The notes: generated by a model from the letters alone, not told the origin. Positions 40,903 through 49,344 are shown, numbered from the stretch's first letter. The stretch: DNA of 49,344 bases from F23-B02 sp045601285 (GCA_045601285.1 JAZRZJ010000057.1:1-49344); one strand, 5' to 3'. Translations and numbers: made by a program.

Positions 40903-40916
40903 GCTATATCCCGAAC

Positions 40917-41114
40917 TCACTCAATTTCCAGCTCAATGGGCTCGTCAATTGTGTCGGAAACGTATTTGCCGTTTTTCTTTCGCTGCTTGACGCACTCCGT
41001 CAGCAGATACTCAATCTGTCCGTTCACCGAGCGGAAATCGTCCTCCGCCCAGGCAGCAATGGCATCGTACAGCTTTGCGGAAACCCTTAAGGGTATCTGT
41101 TTCTTCTCTGCCAT
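40917..41114 (-). CDS. Ribbon-helix-helix (Arc-like) DNA-binding protein
   Basis: The 65-residue product reads QIPLRVSAKLYDAIAAWAEDDFRSVNGQIEYLLTECVKQR across its first 45 residues, an Arc/MetJ-type ribbon-helix-helix, with an acidic tail. It begins one base after the stop of the SPFH gene and belongs to that operon. Such proteins are often autoregulators, and a 12-bp palindrome at the operon promoter is a natural target. No toxin gene lies beside it, so the automatic label antitoxin would be unsupported. Confidence 0.85.
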   Translation of the reverse strand: MAEKKQIPLRVSAKLYDAIAAWAEDDFRSVNGQIEYLLTECVKQRKKNGKYVSDTIDEPIELEIE

Positions 41115-41115
41115 A

Positions 41116-42132
41116 TCAGTACAGACTTCCCGAATTTACAATGGGCTGTGCGTCATGGTTGCCGCAGAGAACAACAAGCAGGTTGGAAACCATGGCGGCC
41201 TTACGCTCCTCGTCAAGCTCCACAAGCTCACTTTCGCTGAGGCGGTTAAGAGCCATTTCCACCATACCCACGGCACCGTCAACTATCATCTTGCGTGCAT
41301 CGATGATGGCACTGGCCTGCTGACGCTGCAGCATGACCGCGGCGATTTCGGGAGCGTAGGCAAGATAAGTGATGCGTGCTTCGATGATCTCAAGACCTGC
41401 ATCGGAGACCTTGCTCTGAATTTCATCGCGGATGCGCTTTGCAACAACCTCGCTGGATCCCCGGAGGCTGCCCTCATCGGCAACGCCGTCGCCGGTGGTG
41501 TCCACATTGGGAGCCACATCGTAAGGATACAGCCGCACAATGTTTCTCAGGGCGCTGTCGCACTGCAGGGAGAGGTATTCCTTGTAGTTGTCCACATCAA
41601 AAACCGCCTTTGCGGTGTCAACCACGCGCCAGGTCACCGCGATGCCGATTTCAATGGGGTTGCCCAGGCAGTCATTAATTTTCTGGCGGCTGTTGGACAG
41701 AGTCATGACCTTCATGGAAATCTTCTTGCCTGCGGTTTCAGCAGCCATTGCCGCAGCCGTGTTTGCGCTTCCGAGAGCGGCAAGAACGTTTTTACCTCCG
41801 TTATCCACGTCACCGCTCTGATTGAGCTTGGTCTTTGCCGCAGGATTGACCGCACCGCAGAAGGGATTAACATAGTAGAAGCCCGCGTCCTTCAGCGTGC
41901 CGACATATTTGCCGAAGAGGGTTAGCACCAGCGCCTCCTGAGGCTTGAGAATGCGCAGGCCCAGAAAAGGCACCCAGCCGATGACAAGCCACACAATGCC
42001 TATCAGCATGAGCACAGGGATTTTATTTGATACGCCGAAGAATACGAGGACTACTGCCCCGAGGTAGAGAAGGGTAAGCAACAGCAGCATCGCCATGCCG
42101 TTTTTCTTGTTTTTGAGAATATTTTCTTTCAT
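41116..42132 (-). CDS. SPFH/band-7 membrane protein
   Basis: The start is ATG 42132 (MKENILKNKKNGMAML), 9 bases after GGAGG. The 338-residue protein has two N-terminal membrane helices (about 13-32 and 37-57). An SPFH domain (about 60-290) follows: LKPQEALVLTLFGKYVGTLKDAGFYYVNPF, IEIGIAVTWRV, YLSLQCDSALRNIVRLYPYD, then the helical ARITYLAYAPEIAAVMLQRQQASAIIDARK. SPFH proteins form membrane microdomain scaffolds. A link to the ribbon-helix-helix gene is shown by the one-base spacing. Function unknown. Confidence 0.9.
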   Translation of the reverse strand: MKENILKNKKNGMAMLLLLTLLYLGAVVLVFFGVSNKIPVLMLIGIVWLVIGWVPFLGLRILKPQEALVLTLFGKYVGTLKDAGFYYVNPFCGAVNPAAKTKLNQSGDVDNGGKNVLAALGSANTAAAMAAETAGKKISMKVMTLSNSRQKINDCLGNPIEIGIAVTWRVVDTAKAVFDVDNYKEYLSLQCDSALRNIVRLYPYDVAPNVDTTGDGVADEGSLRGSSEVVAKRIRDEIQSKVSDAGLEIIEARITYLAYAPEIAAVMLQRQQASAIIDARKMIVDGAVGMVEMALNRLSESELVELDEERKAAMVSNLLVVLCGNHDAQPIVNSGSLY

Positions 42133-42148
42133 TAGAAATAACCTCCAT

Positions 42149-42192
42149 CTTTGTGATATCAAAAAGATATCACAAAGATACATATCTGTCAA
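42149..42192 (-). promoter_or_regulatory. Promoter and operator-like palindrome of the SPFH-RHH operon
   Basis: On the minus strand TTGACA (42187-42192), a 17-base spacer and TATCTT (42164-42169) form a promoter. A perfect 12-bp inverted repeat, CTTTGTGATATC (42149-42160) and GATATCACAAAG (42166-42177) around five bases, covers the -10 box and the start site and stops just before the ribosome binding site. Its position is that of a repressor operator. Confidence 0.8.
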
Positions 42193-42198
42193 TAGCAA

Positions 42199-42437
42199 AA
42201 CAAAATTTATTACTATGAAAGCTCCGCTTCCATAGTAATAATATATTTAATTGCCCGTTCCTCGCCCCTTGCGGGGCAACCGAAACGGATGCAAAAAATC
42301 TCCATGCACCCTCAGCTTTCATTTATCGTGGTGCACAGTATTTCTGCATGGGGATTTAGTATAAATTTTTATATTTACAAAAGCTGAATAATATGGTATA
42401 TTCTTATCAGTAATAATTCCTATTAGCAGGAGATTAT
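42199..42437. other. Divergent intergenic region with three hairpins
   Basis: Between the SPFH operon and the perR-like gene lie TATTACTATG/CATAGTAATA (42208-42240), GCCCC/GGGGC (about 42264-42277), and a long-range AAATCTCCATGCA/TGCATGGGGATTT pair (42296-42357). On the minus strand the last would be followed by a T run like a terminator, although no minus-strand gene precedes it. An extended -10 (TGGTATATT) near 42395 probably serves the perR-like gene. Confidence 0.4.
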
Positions 42438-42830
42438 ATGGAAACTGCACGCAGAACAAGCAAAAAGCGTCAGGCAATATACGATGCAATCTGCGGAACA
42501 AAGGCGCACCCCTCTGCAGAGCAGCTTTATATGACGCTTAAAAACAGAATACCGGATTTAAGCCTCGGCACTGTTTACCGCAATCTCGGCGTGCTCATGC
42601 AGGAAGGTCTTATCATCAGTGTGGGCAACGTTGGCGGGCAGGAGCGTTATGACGCCAATACCGCGCCGCACACGCATTTTATCTGCACCTGCTGCGGCAG
42701 AGTTGACGATGTGGGCACGGCGCTTCCTCTCCCCGACTATGCGGAATTTGAAAAGCACACGGGCTGGAAGCTCACCTCACATTCCCTGAGCTTCAACGGT
42801 CTGTGCAGCGATTGTCTTGAAAGGTCATAA
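42438..42830 (+). CDS. Fur-family regulator, PerR-like
   Basis: The 130-residue protein has the Fur-family winged helix (HPSAEQLYMTLKNRIPDLSLGTVYRNLGVLMQEGLI) and the C-terminal metal domain with HTHFICTCCGRVDD and a final CSDC. The two CxxC pairs form the structural zinc site. PerR regulators sense peroxide through iron at the second site. The rubrerythrin gene 48 bases downstream supports a peroxide-response role over iron or zinc sensing, but Fur and PerR cannot be fully separated by eye. GCAGGAG precedes the ATG. Confidence 0.9.
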   Translation: METARRTSKKRQAIYDAICGTKAHPSAEQLYMTLKNRIPDLSLGTVYRNLGVLMQEGLIISVGNVGGQERYDANTAPHTHFICTCCGRVDDVGTALPLPDYAEFEKHTGWKLTSHSLSFNGLCSDCLERS

Positions 42831-42878
42831 GACCTCTCATATATTATTATCAATTATTTTTATCAGGAGGATATTATT

Positions 42879-43445
42879 ATGAAGAAATGGGTTTGCCCCG
42901 TATGCGGCTATGTTCACGAAGGCGAGACCGCTCCCGAATTTTGCCCTCAGTGCAAGGTTCCCGGCAGCAAGTTCACCCTGCAGGCTGGCGAAAAGACTTG
43001 GGCAGCAGAGCACGTTGTAGGCGTTGGCAAGCAGTTCGGCGCTGACGTTCCCGCAGAGGTTCAGGAAGAAATCATTGCAGGTCTCCGCGCAAACTTTGAA
43101 GGCGAATGCAGCGAAGTCGGCATGTATCTGGCAATGGGCCGTGTTGCAGCACGCGAAGGTTATCCCGAAATCGCAATGTACTGGGAGAAGGCAGCACTCG
43201 AGGAAGCAGAGCACGCAGCAAAGTTTGCAGAGCTTCTGGGCGAAATCATCACCGACAGCACCAAGAAAAATCTCCAGATGCGCGTCGACGCAGAGAACGG
43301 TGCCACCGCAGGTAAGTTCGAGCTTGCAAAGCTTGCAAAGCAGTACAATCTGGACGCGATCCATGACACCGTTCACGAGATGGCACGCGACGAGGCACGT
43401 CACGGCAAGGCATTCGAGGGTCTGCTCACACGTTACTTCAAGTAA
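42879..43445 (+). CDS. Reverse rubrerythrin
   Basis: The 188-residue protein has its rubredoxin domain first (KKWVCPVCGYVHEGETAPEFCPQCKVP, residues 2-31) and the di-iron four-helix domain after it (about 60-188, with ECSEVGMYLAMGRVA, EKAALEEAEHAAKF and HEMARDEARHGKAF). This order defines reverse rubrerythrin, an NADH-linked peroxide and oxygen scavenger of Clostridia. The ATG follows CAGGAGG. It sits 48 bases after the PerR-like gene and is probably its target. Confidence 0.94.
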   Translation: MKKWVCPVCGYVHEGETAPEFCPQCKVPGSKFTLQAGEKTWAAEHVVGVGKQFGADVPAEVQEEIIAGLRANFEGECSEVGMYLAMGRVAAREGYPEIAMYWEKAALEEAEHAAKFAELLGEIITDSTKKNLQMRVDAENGATAGKFELAKLAKQYNLDAIHDTVHEMARDEARHGKAFEGLLTRYFK

Positions 43446-43483
43446 TTAAGCCCTTACACATTTAAAATTAAATAAAAAATAAA

Positions 43484-43520
43484 GAAACAGCACGTTTGCC
43501 GAAACGTGCTGTTTCTATTT
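43484..43520 (+). terminator. Terminator of the perR-rubrerythrin unit
   Basis: GAAACAGCACGTTT pairs with AAACGTGCTGTTTC around GCCG, followed by TATTT. Confidence 0.85.
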
Positions 43521-43668
43521 CAGGGGGTGGGGATTGGAAGAATGAAGTTTCTTTGGGAAAGTGCTGTGCCATCAGCACTCTCTGACTAAATACTAATCCC
43601 TTAACTTTAAAAAGTCAAGTGATTTGTTGTTTTATTTATTTTTTAAAGTTATTTAATAACAGCAAAGC

Positions 43669-45204
43669 TTATCCGATGATCCTCTTTGCGCCGGTGTAGT
43701 GCTGTGCGTAATAGTAACCGCTCAAATCGGATATGGTAACGCAGCCCTTACCGGAAGATGCGTGGATAAACTGACCGTTGCCTATGTACATACCAACGTG
43801 ACCGATGGGGTCAACATCATCGGAGAAGAACACCAGATCACCGGGCTGAAGGTTTGCCTTGGAAACGGAAGTGCCGTTATAAGCATACTGCAGACTCGCT
43901 CTGCGCTGGAGGGAATAGCCGTACTGACCGTAAACGTAGTAAATAAGGCCGGAGCAGTCAAAGCCCTTGGGAGATGTGCCGCCCCATACATAAGGAACTC
44001 CGAGATACTGCTTTGCGGTGGCTACGATCTGTGCCGCCCGGGAATCTGAAGCTCCGCATGTCATGTAGTCCGCGCTGACGTAGCCCTTGACTCCGTTGTA
44101 TTTAACCGCGTACCAGTTGCCGCTTTTACCCGTAATCGTCATCTGTGTACCCTTGTTGTAGTAGCCGATGACAGAATAGCTTGTACCAGGGCCGCTTCTC
44201 ATGCGGACACCGTTTGCGGTAATGGTGCCGACACCGTCCATACTCTGCTCTGCGGCGGGAGTTGTAGTTGTTGTTGTGCCTACGGTGACATACTGCTTGC
44301 TCATATACCCGTAAACACCGCCGACGCTGACCTCATACCAGTCGCCGAAAACACCGCTGATTTTCAGACTTATACCCTTGGCACAGCTCTTGATGACGGA
44401 GAAATCCTCTGCGGAGGGTCCCATTCTCAAGCGGACGCTGCTTCCGTTGACGCTGCCGTCTTTAATTGCGGAGTAGCTTTCCTTGGGTGTAACGTGCATA
44501 TAGCTGCCTGAAACATAGCCGGCCTTGCCGTTATAGCTAACCTTGTACCAGCCGTTTGTGCTTCCGAGGATATTCATGCTTACGCCGTTGGAGTAATAGC
44601 CGAGGGTATCATAGCTTGTACCCGGACCGCTTCTCATACGGACGCTGGTGCCGATGATTTTGCCGGTGTACTTGCCCTCATCTGCAGGTGCAGCAGGAGT
44701 TTCGGGTTCGGTATTTTCGGTCTGACTGCTCTTTGCGGCAACGCTCATGTAGTCCATGCTGACATAGCCGGTCTTGCCGTTATAGCTTACGGCGTACCAG
44801 TTGCCTGAAACACCCGTAACGTCCATCTGTGTACCCTTGTTGTTCTCACCCAGTATGTTGGAGCTTGTGCTTGCTCCGCTTCTCATACGGACGCTGTTGC
44901 CGGTAATGGTACCCACACCGAAGCTGCCGTTTACGGCATCTCTGAACTGCAAATACTGCTGTGATGCGTAGCCCTCATTACCGTTGTAAATAACCTTGCA
45001 CCAGCCGTTCGCGCTTGAAAGCACAAGCACAGCCGAGCCTTTCGGCATGGTGGTAAGTATTTCGGAGGAGGTATTCGACTGGCTTCTGAGATTAAGCGCG
45101 GTTATGGTCACAGCGCCCTTGCCTGAAGCTGCGGCAGCCGGGATCACCGCCACACTTGCAAGCATCAGAACGGCCAGAAACAGACATATAAATCTTTTTT
45201 TCAT
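43669..45204 (-). CDS. NlpC/P60 peptidase with five SH3b domains
   Basis: The 511-residue secreted protein has a signal peptide (about 26 residues), then five bacterial SH3 repeats near 30-88, 98-158, 183-243, 252-312 and 327-387 (each with the pattern VRMRSGPGTSY...W-V-Y-G--GYVS-Y). The C-terminal NlpC/P60 domain (390-511) has catalytic Cys417 (GFDCSGLIYYVYG), His469 (GHVGMYIG) and His481. Such enzymes cleave gamma-D-Glu-diamino acid bonds in stem peptides; SH3b repeats hold them on the wall. It is transcribed alone from a consensus promoter. Confidence 0.92.
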   Translation of the reverse strand: MKKRFICLFLAVLMLASVAVIPAAAASGKGAVTITALNLRSQSNTSSEILTTMPKGSAVLVLSSANGWCKVIYNGNEGYASQQYLQFRDAVNGSFGVGTITGNSVRMRSGASTSSNILGENNKGTQMDVTGVSGNWYAVSYNGKTGYVSMDYMSVAAKSSQTENTEPETPAAPADEGKYTGKIIGTSVRMRSGPGTSYDTLGYYSNGVSMNILGSTNGWYKVSYNGKAGYVSGSYMHVTPKESYSAIKDGSVNGSSVRLRMGPSAEDFSVIKSCAKGISLKISGVFGDWYEVSVGGVYGYMSKQYVTVGTTTTTTPAAEQSMDGVGTITANGVRMRSGPGTSYSVIGYYNKGTQMTITGKSGNWYAVKYNGVKGYVSADYMTCGASDSRAAQIVATAKQYLGVPYVWGGTSPKGFDCSGLIYYVYGQYGYSLQRRASLQYAYNGTSVSKANLQPGDLVFFSDDVDPIGHVGMYIGNGQFIHASSGKGCVTISDLSGYYYAQHYTGAKRIIG

Positions 45205-45243
45205 GATCCGGTCTCCTGTTCAGCAATTTCAATAAGTAATCAA

Positions 45244-45272
45244 ATTGTAACACATTTGCCGTGTTATGTCAA
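45244..45272 (-). promoter_or_regulatory. Promoter of the NlpC/P60 gene
   Basis: On the minus strand TTGACA (45267-45272), a 17-base spacer and TACAAT (45244-45249). The leader is short, with no room for a ydaO-type riboswitch. Confidence 0.8.
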
Positions 45273-45549
45273 TCTGTGGGCTGTCGAGGAAAGGGATATG
45301 CTGTAAACAAACCGTAAATTCAAGGTCTTTTTGAAATACTCAAGATATTGTGTGTTTACTTCAGGTTTACAAACAGTTATAGTATTGTAAATCAGCCGTG
45401 AACCAATCATGTCGAAAATGTAAAACTTCAGACCAAAAAAATTTTTAAATTTTCTGTAGTTTTCAGTCAAAAAATTTTTTCATTTTCTTTTATATAATTA
45501 TATGGTATACTGACTTAATAAGAAAACAAGCCGAAAGGTAACGTTATAT

Positions 45550-46593
45550 ATGAAGAAGTACACCCGAATAATTGCTTTACTGCTGTGTCTTTTAATGGCG
45601 CTTTCACTCAGCGGCTGCTCAGATGAGCCTGTTCAGCGTGAGGTGTTCGCAATGGATACGTTCATGACACTCACCGCCTACGGAAAGAACTCCGAGGACG
45701 GACTTGACGCGGCTGAGCGCATCATAAAGTCCATGGACTCCATGCTCAATCCGAAGCTTGAAAGCAGCAGCACCTATCTCATTAACAACGCAAACGGCGG
45801 AAATGTTATTGTTCCTCCGCAGGTTGCCGATATGCTGAAGGTGGCACTTGAGGTTTATGAGCGTTCAGGCGGAGCACTCGACCTCTCCGTCTACCCCATT
45901 TATCTTGCATGGGGTGAGTTCAAGGAGGAAACCGGCCGCGTTCCCGACAGCGAGGAGCTTGCCGAGCTTCTTAAGAACCTCAATTTCGGTGACATGACCG
46001 TCACCGCCTTCACCGGTGAGGCAAACTATTCCGTCTGTGTTCCCGCGGGAACGCAGATAAGCTTCGGCTCCTGCGCAAAGGGCTGTGCTGCGGAATATGC
46101 CGTTGACGCCATGCGTGAGGCCGGTGTCGAAAGCGGCATAGTGTCCCTCGGCGGCAATGTTCAGACCCTCGGTCTCAAGCCCGACGGCTCAAAGTGGACC
46201 GTCGGTGTTGAGGATCCCAACAACGTCGGCAGCTATGTCGGCACATTGGACGTTGGGGAAACCGCCATTGTCACCAGCGGAAACTATCAGCGGTTTTTCA
46301 GAAGCGAAACCGGTCAGGTTTATCATCATATTCTGAATCCTCAGACCGGCATGCCCGTTGAAAACAACCTCCTGTCTGTCACCGTGATCTGCAAGGACGG
46401 AGCTCTTGCAGACTGCCTTTCCACCGCGATGTATGTTCTGGGCGAAAAGGGTGCGCTCAATTACTGGCGCGAATACGGCGACTTTGAAATGATAATGGTA
46501 ACTAAAGACGGCCGCGTGATCTGCACCAGCGGTCTGATTGAAGAGTTCACTCTCACCAATAATACGGATTACACCGTATCCTTTGTTGAATAA
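45550..46593 (+). CDS. apbE: FAD:protein FMN transferase, lipoprotein
   Basis: The 347-residue product has a lipoprotein signal (lipobox LSGC, Cys near residue 23) and the ApbE pattern: REVFAMDTFMTLTAYG, SFGSCAKGCAAEYAVDAMREAGV, SLGGNVQTLG, AIVTSGNYQRFF, YHHILNPQTGMPV. ApbE attaches FMN to threonines of Rnf/Nqr subunits and other extracytosolic flavoproteins. It is the first of three overlapping genes (apbE-mpg-recG), although the functions appear unrelated. No Rnf genes are in this window. Confidence 0.94.
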   Translation: MKKYTRIIALLLCLLMALSLSGCSDEPVQREVFAMDTFMTLTAYGKNSEDGLDAAERIIKSMDSMLNPKLESSSTYLINNANGGNVIVPPQVADMLKVALEVYERSGGALDLSVYPIYLAWGEFKEETGRVPDSEELAELLKNLNFGDMTVTAFTGEANYSVCVPAGTQISFGSCAKGCAAEYAVDAMREAGVESGIVSLGGNVQTLGLKPDGSKWTVGVEDPNNVGSYVGTLDVGETAIVTSGNYQRFFRSETGQVYHHILNPQTGMPVENNLLSVTVICKDGALADCLSTAMYVLGEKGALNYWREYGDFEMIMVTKDGRVICTSGLIEEFTLTNNTDYTVSFVE

Positions 46594-47099
46594 TGAAGCT
46601 TGACAGAGAATTTTTCCGTCAGGACGCCGAAAAGCTTGCCCCGTCACTTGTGGGCAAGCTTTTGGCAAGGCGTTTTCCCGACGGCAGTATAAAAAAACTT
46701 CGCATAACCGAAACCGAGGCATATACGGGTGTTGAGGACACCGCCTGCCACGCCCACAAGGGCAAAACTCCCCGAAGCGAGATGCTGTGGCACGACGGCG
46801 GCACGATCTATGTTTATCTCTGCTACGGCATGCACAACCTCATGAACATTGTTTCCGGTAAGGAAGGCAACGCGCAGGCTGTGCTTATCCGCTGCTGCGA
46901 GGGTGCCGAGGGTCCCGGCAGGCTTACAAAGGCGCTGGGTATTGGCCGGAGCTACAACGGGCTTGATATTCTCCGCTGTGATGACCTCTGGCTTGAGGAC
47001 GACGGCAGGTCAGTTGACATAACACTTGACACCCGTGTCGGAATCGCCTACGCTGAGGAAAAGGACCGAAACGCACTTTTACGGTATAAAATGGAGTGA
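46593..47099 (+). CDS. mpg: 3-methyladenine DNA glycosylase
   Basis: The 168-residue product matches the AAG/MPG family: FFRQDAEKLAPSLVGKLLAR, ITETEAYTGVEDTACHAHKGKTPR (catalytic Glu), YVYLCYGMHNLMNIV and GPGRLTKALGI. It removes alkylated purines from DNA. It is shorter than the roughly 190-200 residues common in the family but has all motifs. Its ATG shares one base with the apbE stop (TAATG), and recG follows with the stop and new start 2 bases apart. Confidence 0.93.
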   Translation: MKLDREFFRQDAEKLAPSLVGKLLARRFPDGSIKKLRITETEAYTGVEDTACHAHKGKTPRSEMLWHDGGTIYVYLCYGMHNLMNIVSGKEGNAQAVLIRCCEGAEGPGRLTKALGIGRSYNGLDILRCDDLWLEDDGRSVDITLDTRVGIAYAEEKDRNALLRYKME

Positions 47100-47101
47100 C
47101 T

Positions 47102-49156
47102 ATGGCATATCTGGAAACCGATGTAAGATATCTGAAGGGCATAGGTGAAAAAAAGGCGCAGGCGTTAAATAAGCTCGGCGTCTTTAAAGTCCGTGACCTT
47201 CTTTCTTATTTTCCGAGGAAATATGAGGACAGAAGCAAGTTCACCCCCATTGCCCTGACTCTTGACGGTGAGAATGCCTGCATTCAGGCCATCGTTGCGG
47301 ATACTCCCCGCCTTGTGCGCATACGCAAGGGCATGGAGCTTGTGAAGTTCCGCGCCGTTGATGACAGCGGTTCGGTTGACATAACATATTTCAATTCCCC
47401 CTACGTCAAGGACCAGCTTCACCGGGGGCAGTGCTGTAACTTCTACGGAAAGATTACCTTTGTGGGAAACAAGCGCACAATGGCAAATCCCGTGCATGAG
47501 GATGAAGGCGCCGTCGGCGGTGTGACGGGCAGGATCGTGCCTGTATACCGGCTTGCCGCAGGACTTTCCCAGAAGCTTATGATGAGCTCGATCCGTCAGG
47601 GGCTTGATGCCTCAGGTGGCGAGCTTCCCGAGGTTCTGCCCGAGAGTGTGAGGGAAAAATATCAGCTTGCGCAGGCAGGCTTTGCTTTTGAAAATATCCA
47701 CTTCCCCGCCGATTTCGAGTCTCTTGAGCTTGCACGCAGACGGCTGATTTTTGAGGAGCTTTTCCTTCTTGCCTGCGCACTCGGCAAAATGAAGGGCAGT
47801 CGCAGTGCCGCCGACGGCATTAAGATGTGCGAAACGGACATGGGTGGGTTTTTCTCCTCTCTCCCCTTCACTCCCACAAGCGCACAGCTTCGTGCCGTTA
47901 ATGACGCGCTTGAGGATATGCAGTCGGGCAAGGCAATGAACCGTCTTGTTCAGGGTGACGTTGGCAGCGGTAAAACGCTTGTTGCCGCCGCGCTTATCTG
48001 GTATGCGTGGAAAAACGGAAAGATGAGCGCATTTATGGCGCCCACCGAAATTCTTGTGGAGCAGCATGTGGCAACTCTTGAGGGCTTTCTCGGAAAGCTC
48101 GGACTGCGCATTGCAAAGCTTACGGGCTCCTCCACCGCAAAGGAAAAGCGGGAGGTCAAGGCAAAGCTGTCAAACGGCGAAGTTGACCTTATTGTCGGCA
48201 CCCACGCTCTGTTCTCCGAGGACGTGGAATACTCAAATCTCGGTCTTGTGGTCACCGATGAGCAGCACCGCTTTGGCGTAAACCAGCGCTCCTCCCTCAT
48301 AGCCAAGGGTGACAAGCCCCATGTGCTTGTCATGTCCGCAACTCCCATACCCCGTACACTTGCGCTTATTATTTACGGCGACCTTGACATTTCCGTCATC
48401 GACGAGCTTCCTCCCGGAAGGCAGAAGGTGGACACCTTTGCCGTCACGGAAAGCTACCGCGCCCGCCTCAACGGATTTATTCGCAAGCTTGTAGCTGAAG
48501 GCAGACAGGTTTTCGTTGTCTGCCCCATGATTGAGGAAAATGAAGAGCTTCCCGAAAACATGAAGTCCGCCGAGGAGCACGCCGAGGAGCTTGCGAAATA
48601 CTTCCCCGACCTGCGTGTTGCCTGCGTTCACGGCAAGCTGAAGCCCAAGGTCAAGAACGAAATCATGCAGAGCTTCCTTAAGGGTGATATTGACATTCTC
48701 GTTTCCACCACGGTAATTGAAGTAGGCGTTGATGTTCCCAATGCGGCGCTCATGATAATCGAAAACGCCGACCGCTTCGGTTTAAGCCAGCTTCATCAGT
48801 TGAGGGGCAGAGTCGGACGCGGTCAGCATAAGAGCTACTGCATTCTTGTTTCCGACACTGACAACGAGGTTTCTGAAGCAAGGCTCAAGGTTATGACGCA
48901 GACCAACGACGGCTTCAAGGTTTCCGAGGAGGACCTGCGTCTGCGCGGACCCGGCGATTTCTTCGGCTCCCGTCAGCACGGTCTGCCCGAAATGCACGTT
49001 GCCGACCTCTGCACAGACATGAATGTTCTTCAGACCGCTCAGCTCGCGGCGCAGGAGCTGCTGGCTGAGGATATAGATTTATGTAAACCTGAACATCAGG
49101 CATTACGTCTTGCGGTTGAACGGCTTTTTGAGCTTAACGCAGATACGTTTAATTAA
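47102..49156 (+). CDS. recG: ATP-dependent DNA helicase RecG
   Basis: The start is ATG 47102 (MAYLETDVRYLKGIG), 5 bases after GGAG; a GTG at 47096 inside mpg is less likely. The 684-residue product has the wedge OB-fold (about 50-160), Walker A GDVGSGKT (about 280-287), motif II DEQH, motif VI QLHQLRGRVGRGQ and the C-terminal TRG motif region. RecG remodels stalled replication forks and branched intermediates. Its grouping with mpg joins two DNA-repair functions. Confidence 0.95.
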   Translation: MAYLETDVRYLKGIGEKKAQALNKLGVFKVRDLLSYFPRKYEDRSKFTPIALTLDGENACIQAIVADTPRLVRIRKGMELVKFRAVDDSGSVDITYFNSPYVKDQLHRGQCCNFYGKITFVGNKRTMANPVHEDEGAVGGVTGRIVPVYRLAAGLSQKLMMSSIRQGLDASGGELPEVLPESVREKYQLAQAGFAFENIHFPADFESLELARRRLIFEELFLLACALGKMKGSRSAADGIKMCETDMGGFFSSLPFTPTSAQLRAVNDALEDMQSGKAMNRLVQGDVGSGKTLVAAALIWYAWKNGKMSAFMAPTEILVEQHVATLEGFLGKLGLRIAKLTGSSTAKEKREVKAKLSNGEVDLIVGTHALFSEDVEYSNLGLVVTDEQHRFGVNQRSSLIAKGDKPHVLVMSATPIPRTLALIIYGDLDISVIDELPPGRQKVDTFAVTESYRARLNGFIRKLVAEGRQVFVVCPMIEENEELPENMKSAEEHAEELAKYFPDLRVACVHGKLKPKVKNEIMQSFLKGDIDILVSTTVIEVGVDVPNAALMIIENADRFGLSQLHQLRGRVGRGQHKSYCILVSDTDNEVSEARLKVMTQTNDGFKVSEEDLRLRGPGDFFGSRQHGLPEMHVADLCTDMNVLQTAQLAAQELLAEDIDLCKPEHQALRLAVERLFELNADTFN

Positions 49157-49168
49157 TTATGTAAACTT

Positions 49169-49198
49169 AAAAGCAGATGTCTTGCGACATCTGCTTTT
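49169..49198 (+). terminator. Terminator of the apbE-mpg-recG operon
   Basis: AAAAGCAGATGTC pairs with GACATCTGCTTTT around TTGC, 12 bases after the recG stop. Confidence 0.9.
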
Positions 49199-49228
49199 GT
49201 ATTATACTAATCTTCAATAAAAAGCTTT

Positions 49229-49338
49229 AAGAATGAAGCGAGGATGATTTTTGTCAGGCAAGGCGAAGACTGCGGGGAATACTGTCGTATTTCCAAGGGC
49301 TTCAACGTCGCATGACGGAAATCAGACCGCTTCAAATT
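49229..49338. repeat. About 110-bp imperfect palindromic repeat at the window end
   Basis: The left side reads GAATGAAGCG then GATTTTTGTCAGGC; the reverse complement of the right side reads TTTGAAGCG then GATTTCCGTCATGC. The arms meet at AATAC-TGTC-GTATT. It shares its centre with the palindrome in the glycine riboswitch. No gene is visible. Confidence 0.65.
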
Positions 49339-49344
49339 ATATGT

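Noticed and set aside
40917..41114. RHH protein as the missing antitoxin of the mazF gene
   Set aside because: It is 19 kb away, sits in an SPFH operon with its own operator, and does not resemble NdoAI beyond the general fold.
45205..45275. Possible c-di-AMP (ydaO) riboswitch before the NlpC/P60 gene
   Set aside because: Promoter boxes at 45244-45272 leave about 30 bases of leader; no aptamer motifs are visible.
1..49344. CRISPR array, prophage or integrative element
   Set aside because: No regularly spaced repeats, cas genes, integrase, capsid or conjugation genes were seen.

Overview
The window looks like chromosome of an anaerobic, spore-forming, gut-type Clostridium relative, most likely in Oscillospirales (Ruminococcaceae/Oscillospiraceae). 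The basis is a roughly half-GC sequence with strong AGGAGG ribosome binding sites, SLH-domain surface proteins, SpoIIP and a SleB-type hydrolase, a PerR-like regulator next to a reverse rubrerythrin, a glycyl radical enzyme, and many short palindromic intergenic repeats. The taxon is inferred from gene content, not from a marker gene. No prophage, integrase, full transposase or CRISPR array is visible.

Layout. 1-2.2 kb: tRNA-Leu(GAG), a secreted cadherin-like/SLH protein, a 32-residue peptide gene with its own promoter and terminator, and a membrane-anchored XRE regulator. 2.3-12.6 kb: a minus-strand housekeeping block read prfA, a TsaC-CoaE fusion, M18 aminopeptidase, TepA-like ClpP-fold protease, uppP, ftsK/spoIIIE, mrnC, rqcH. 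12.7-17.0 kb: an SLH protein, then an M20 peptidase followed by a YfcC-type carrier. 17.2-18.5 kb: tRNA-Arg(CCG) followed by tRNA-derived repeats, then a peptide deformylase gene split by a 268-bp MITE. 18.5-23.5 kb: a flavin split-barrel protein, pyrimidine nucleoside phosphorylase, and a lipoprotein-alr-mazF operon without the usual antitoxin gene.

23.9-27.8 kb holds a two-gene operon: a glycyl radical activase and an unusually long glycyl radical enzyme whose N-terminus looks like an SCP2 (sterol-carrier) domain. 28.2-32.6 kb is a T-box-controlled pheS-pheT pair interrupted by palindromic repeats; PheT carries a roughly 100-residue Cys-rich insertion. 32.7-35.0 kb: ireB, a tandem DUF1508 protein, crcB, azlC-azlD. 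35.1-36.9 kb: an AGCS alanine/glycine symporter under a glycine riboswitch whose P3 arm contains an 80-bp palindromic element. 37.0-40.8 kb: rsmG, a cell wall hydrolase, a TSCPD protein, spoIIP and a CBS protein. 40.9-43.4 kb: a ribbon-helix-helix/SPFH operon with a strong operator-like palindrome, then a perR-like gene and reverse rubrerythrin. 43.7-49.2 kb: a five-SH3b NlpC/P60 hydrolase, then apbE-mpg-recG.

The best candidates for something undescribed are the SCP2-like/glycyl radical fusion with its activase (substrate unknown), the palindromic element built into a riboswitch arm, the tRNA-end repeats, and the isolated 32-residue peptide gene. Statements about family membership come from reading motifs by eye; no database search was run.
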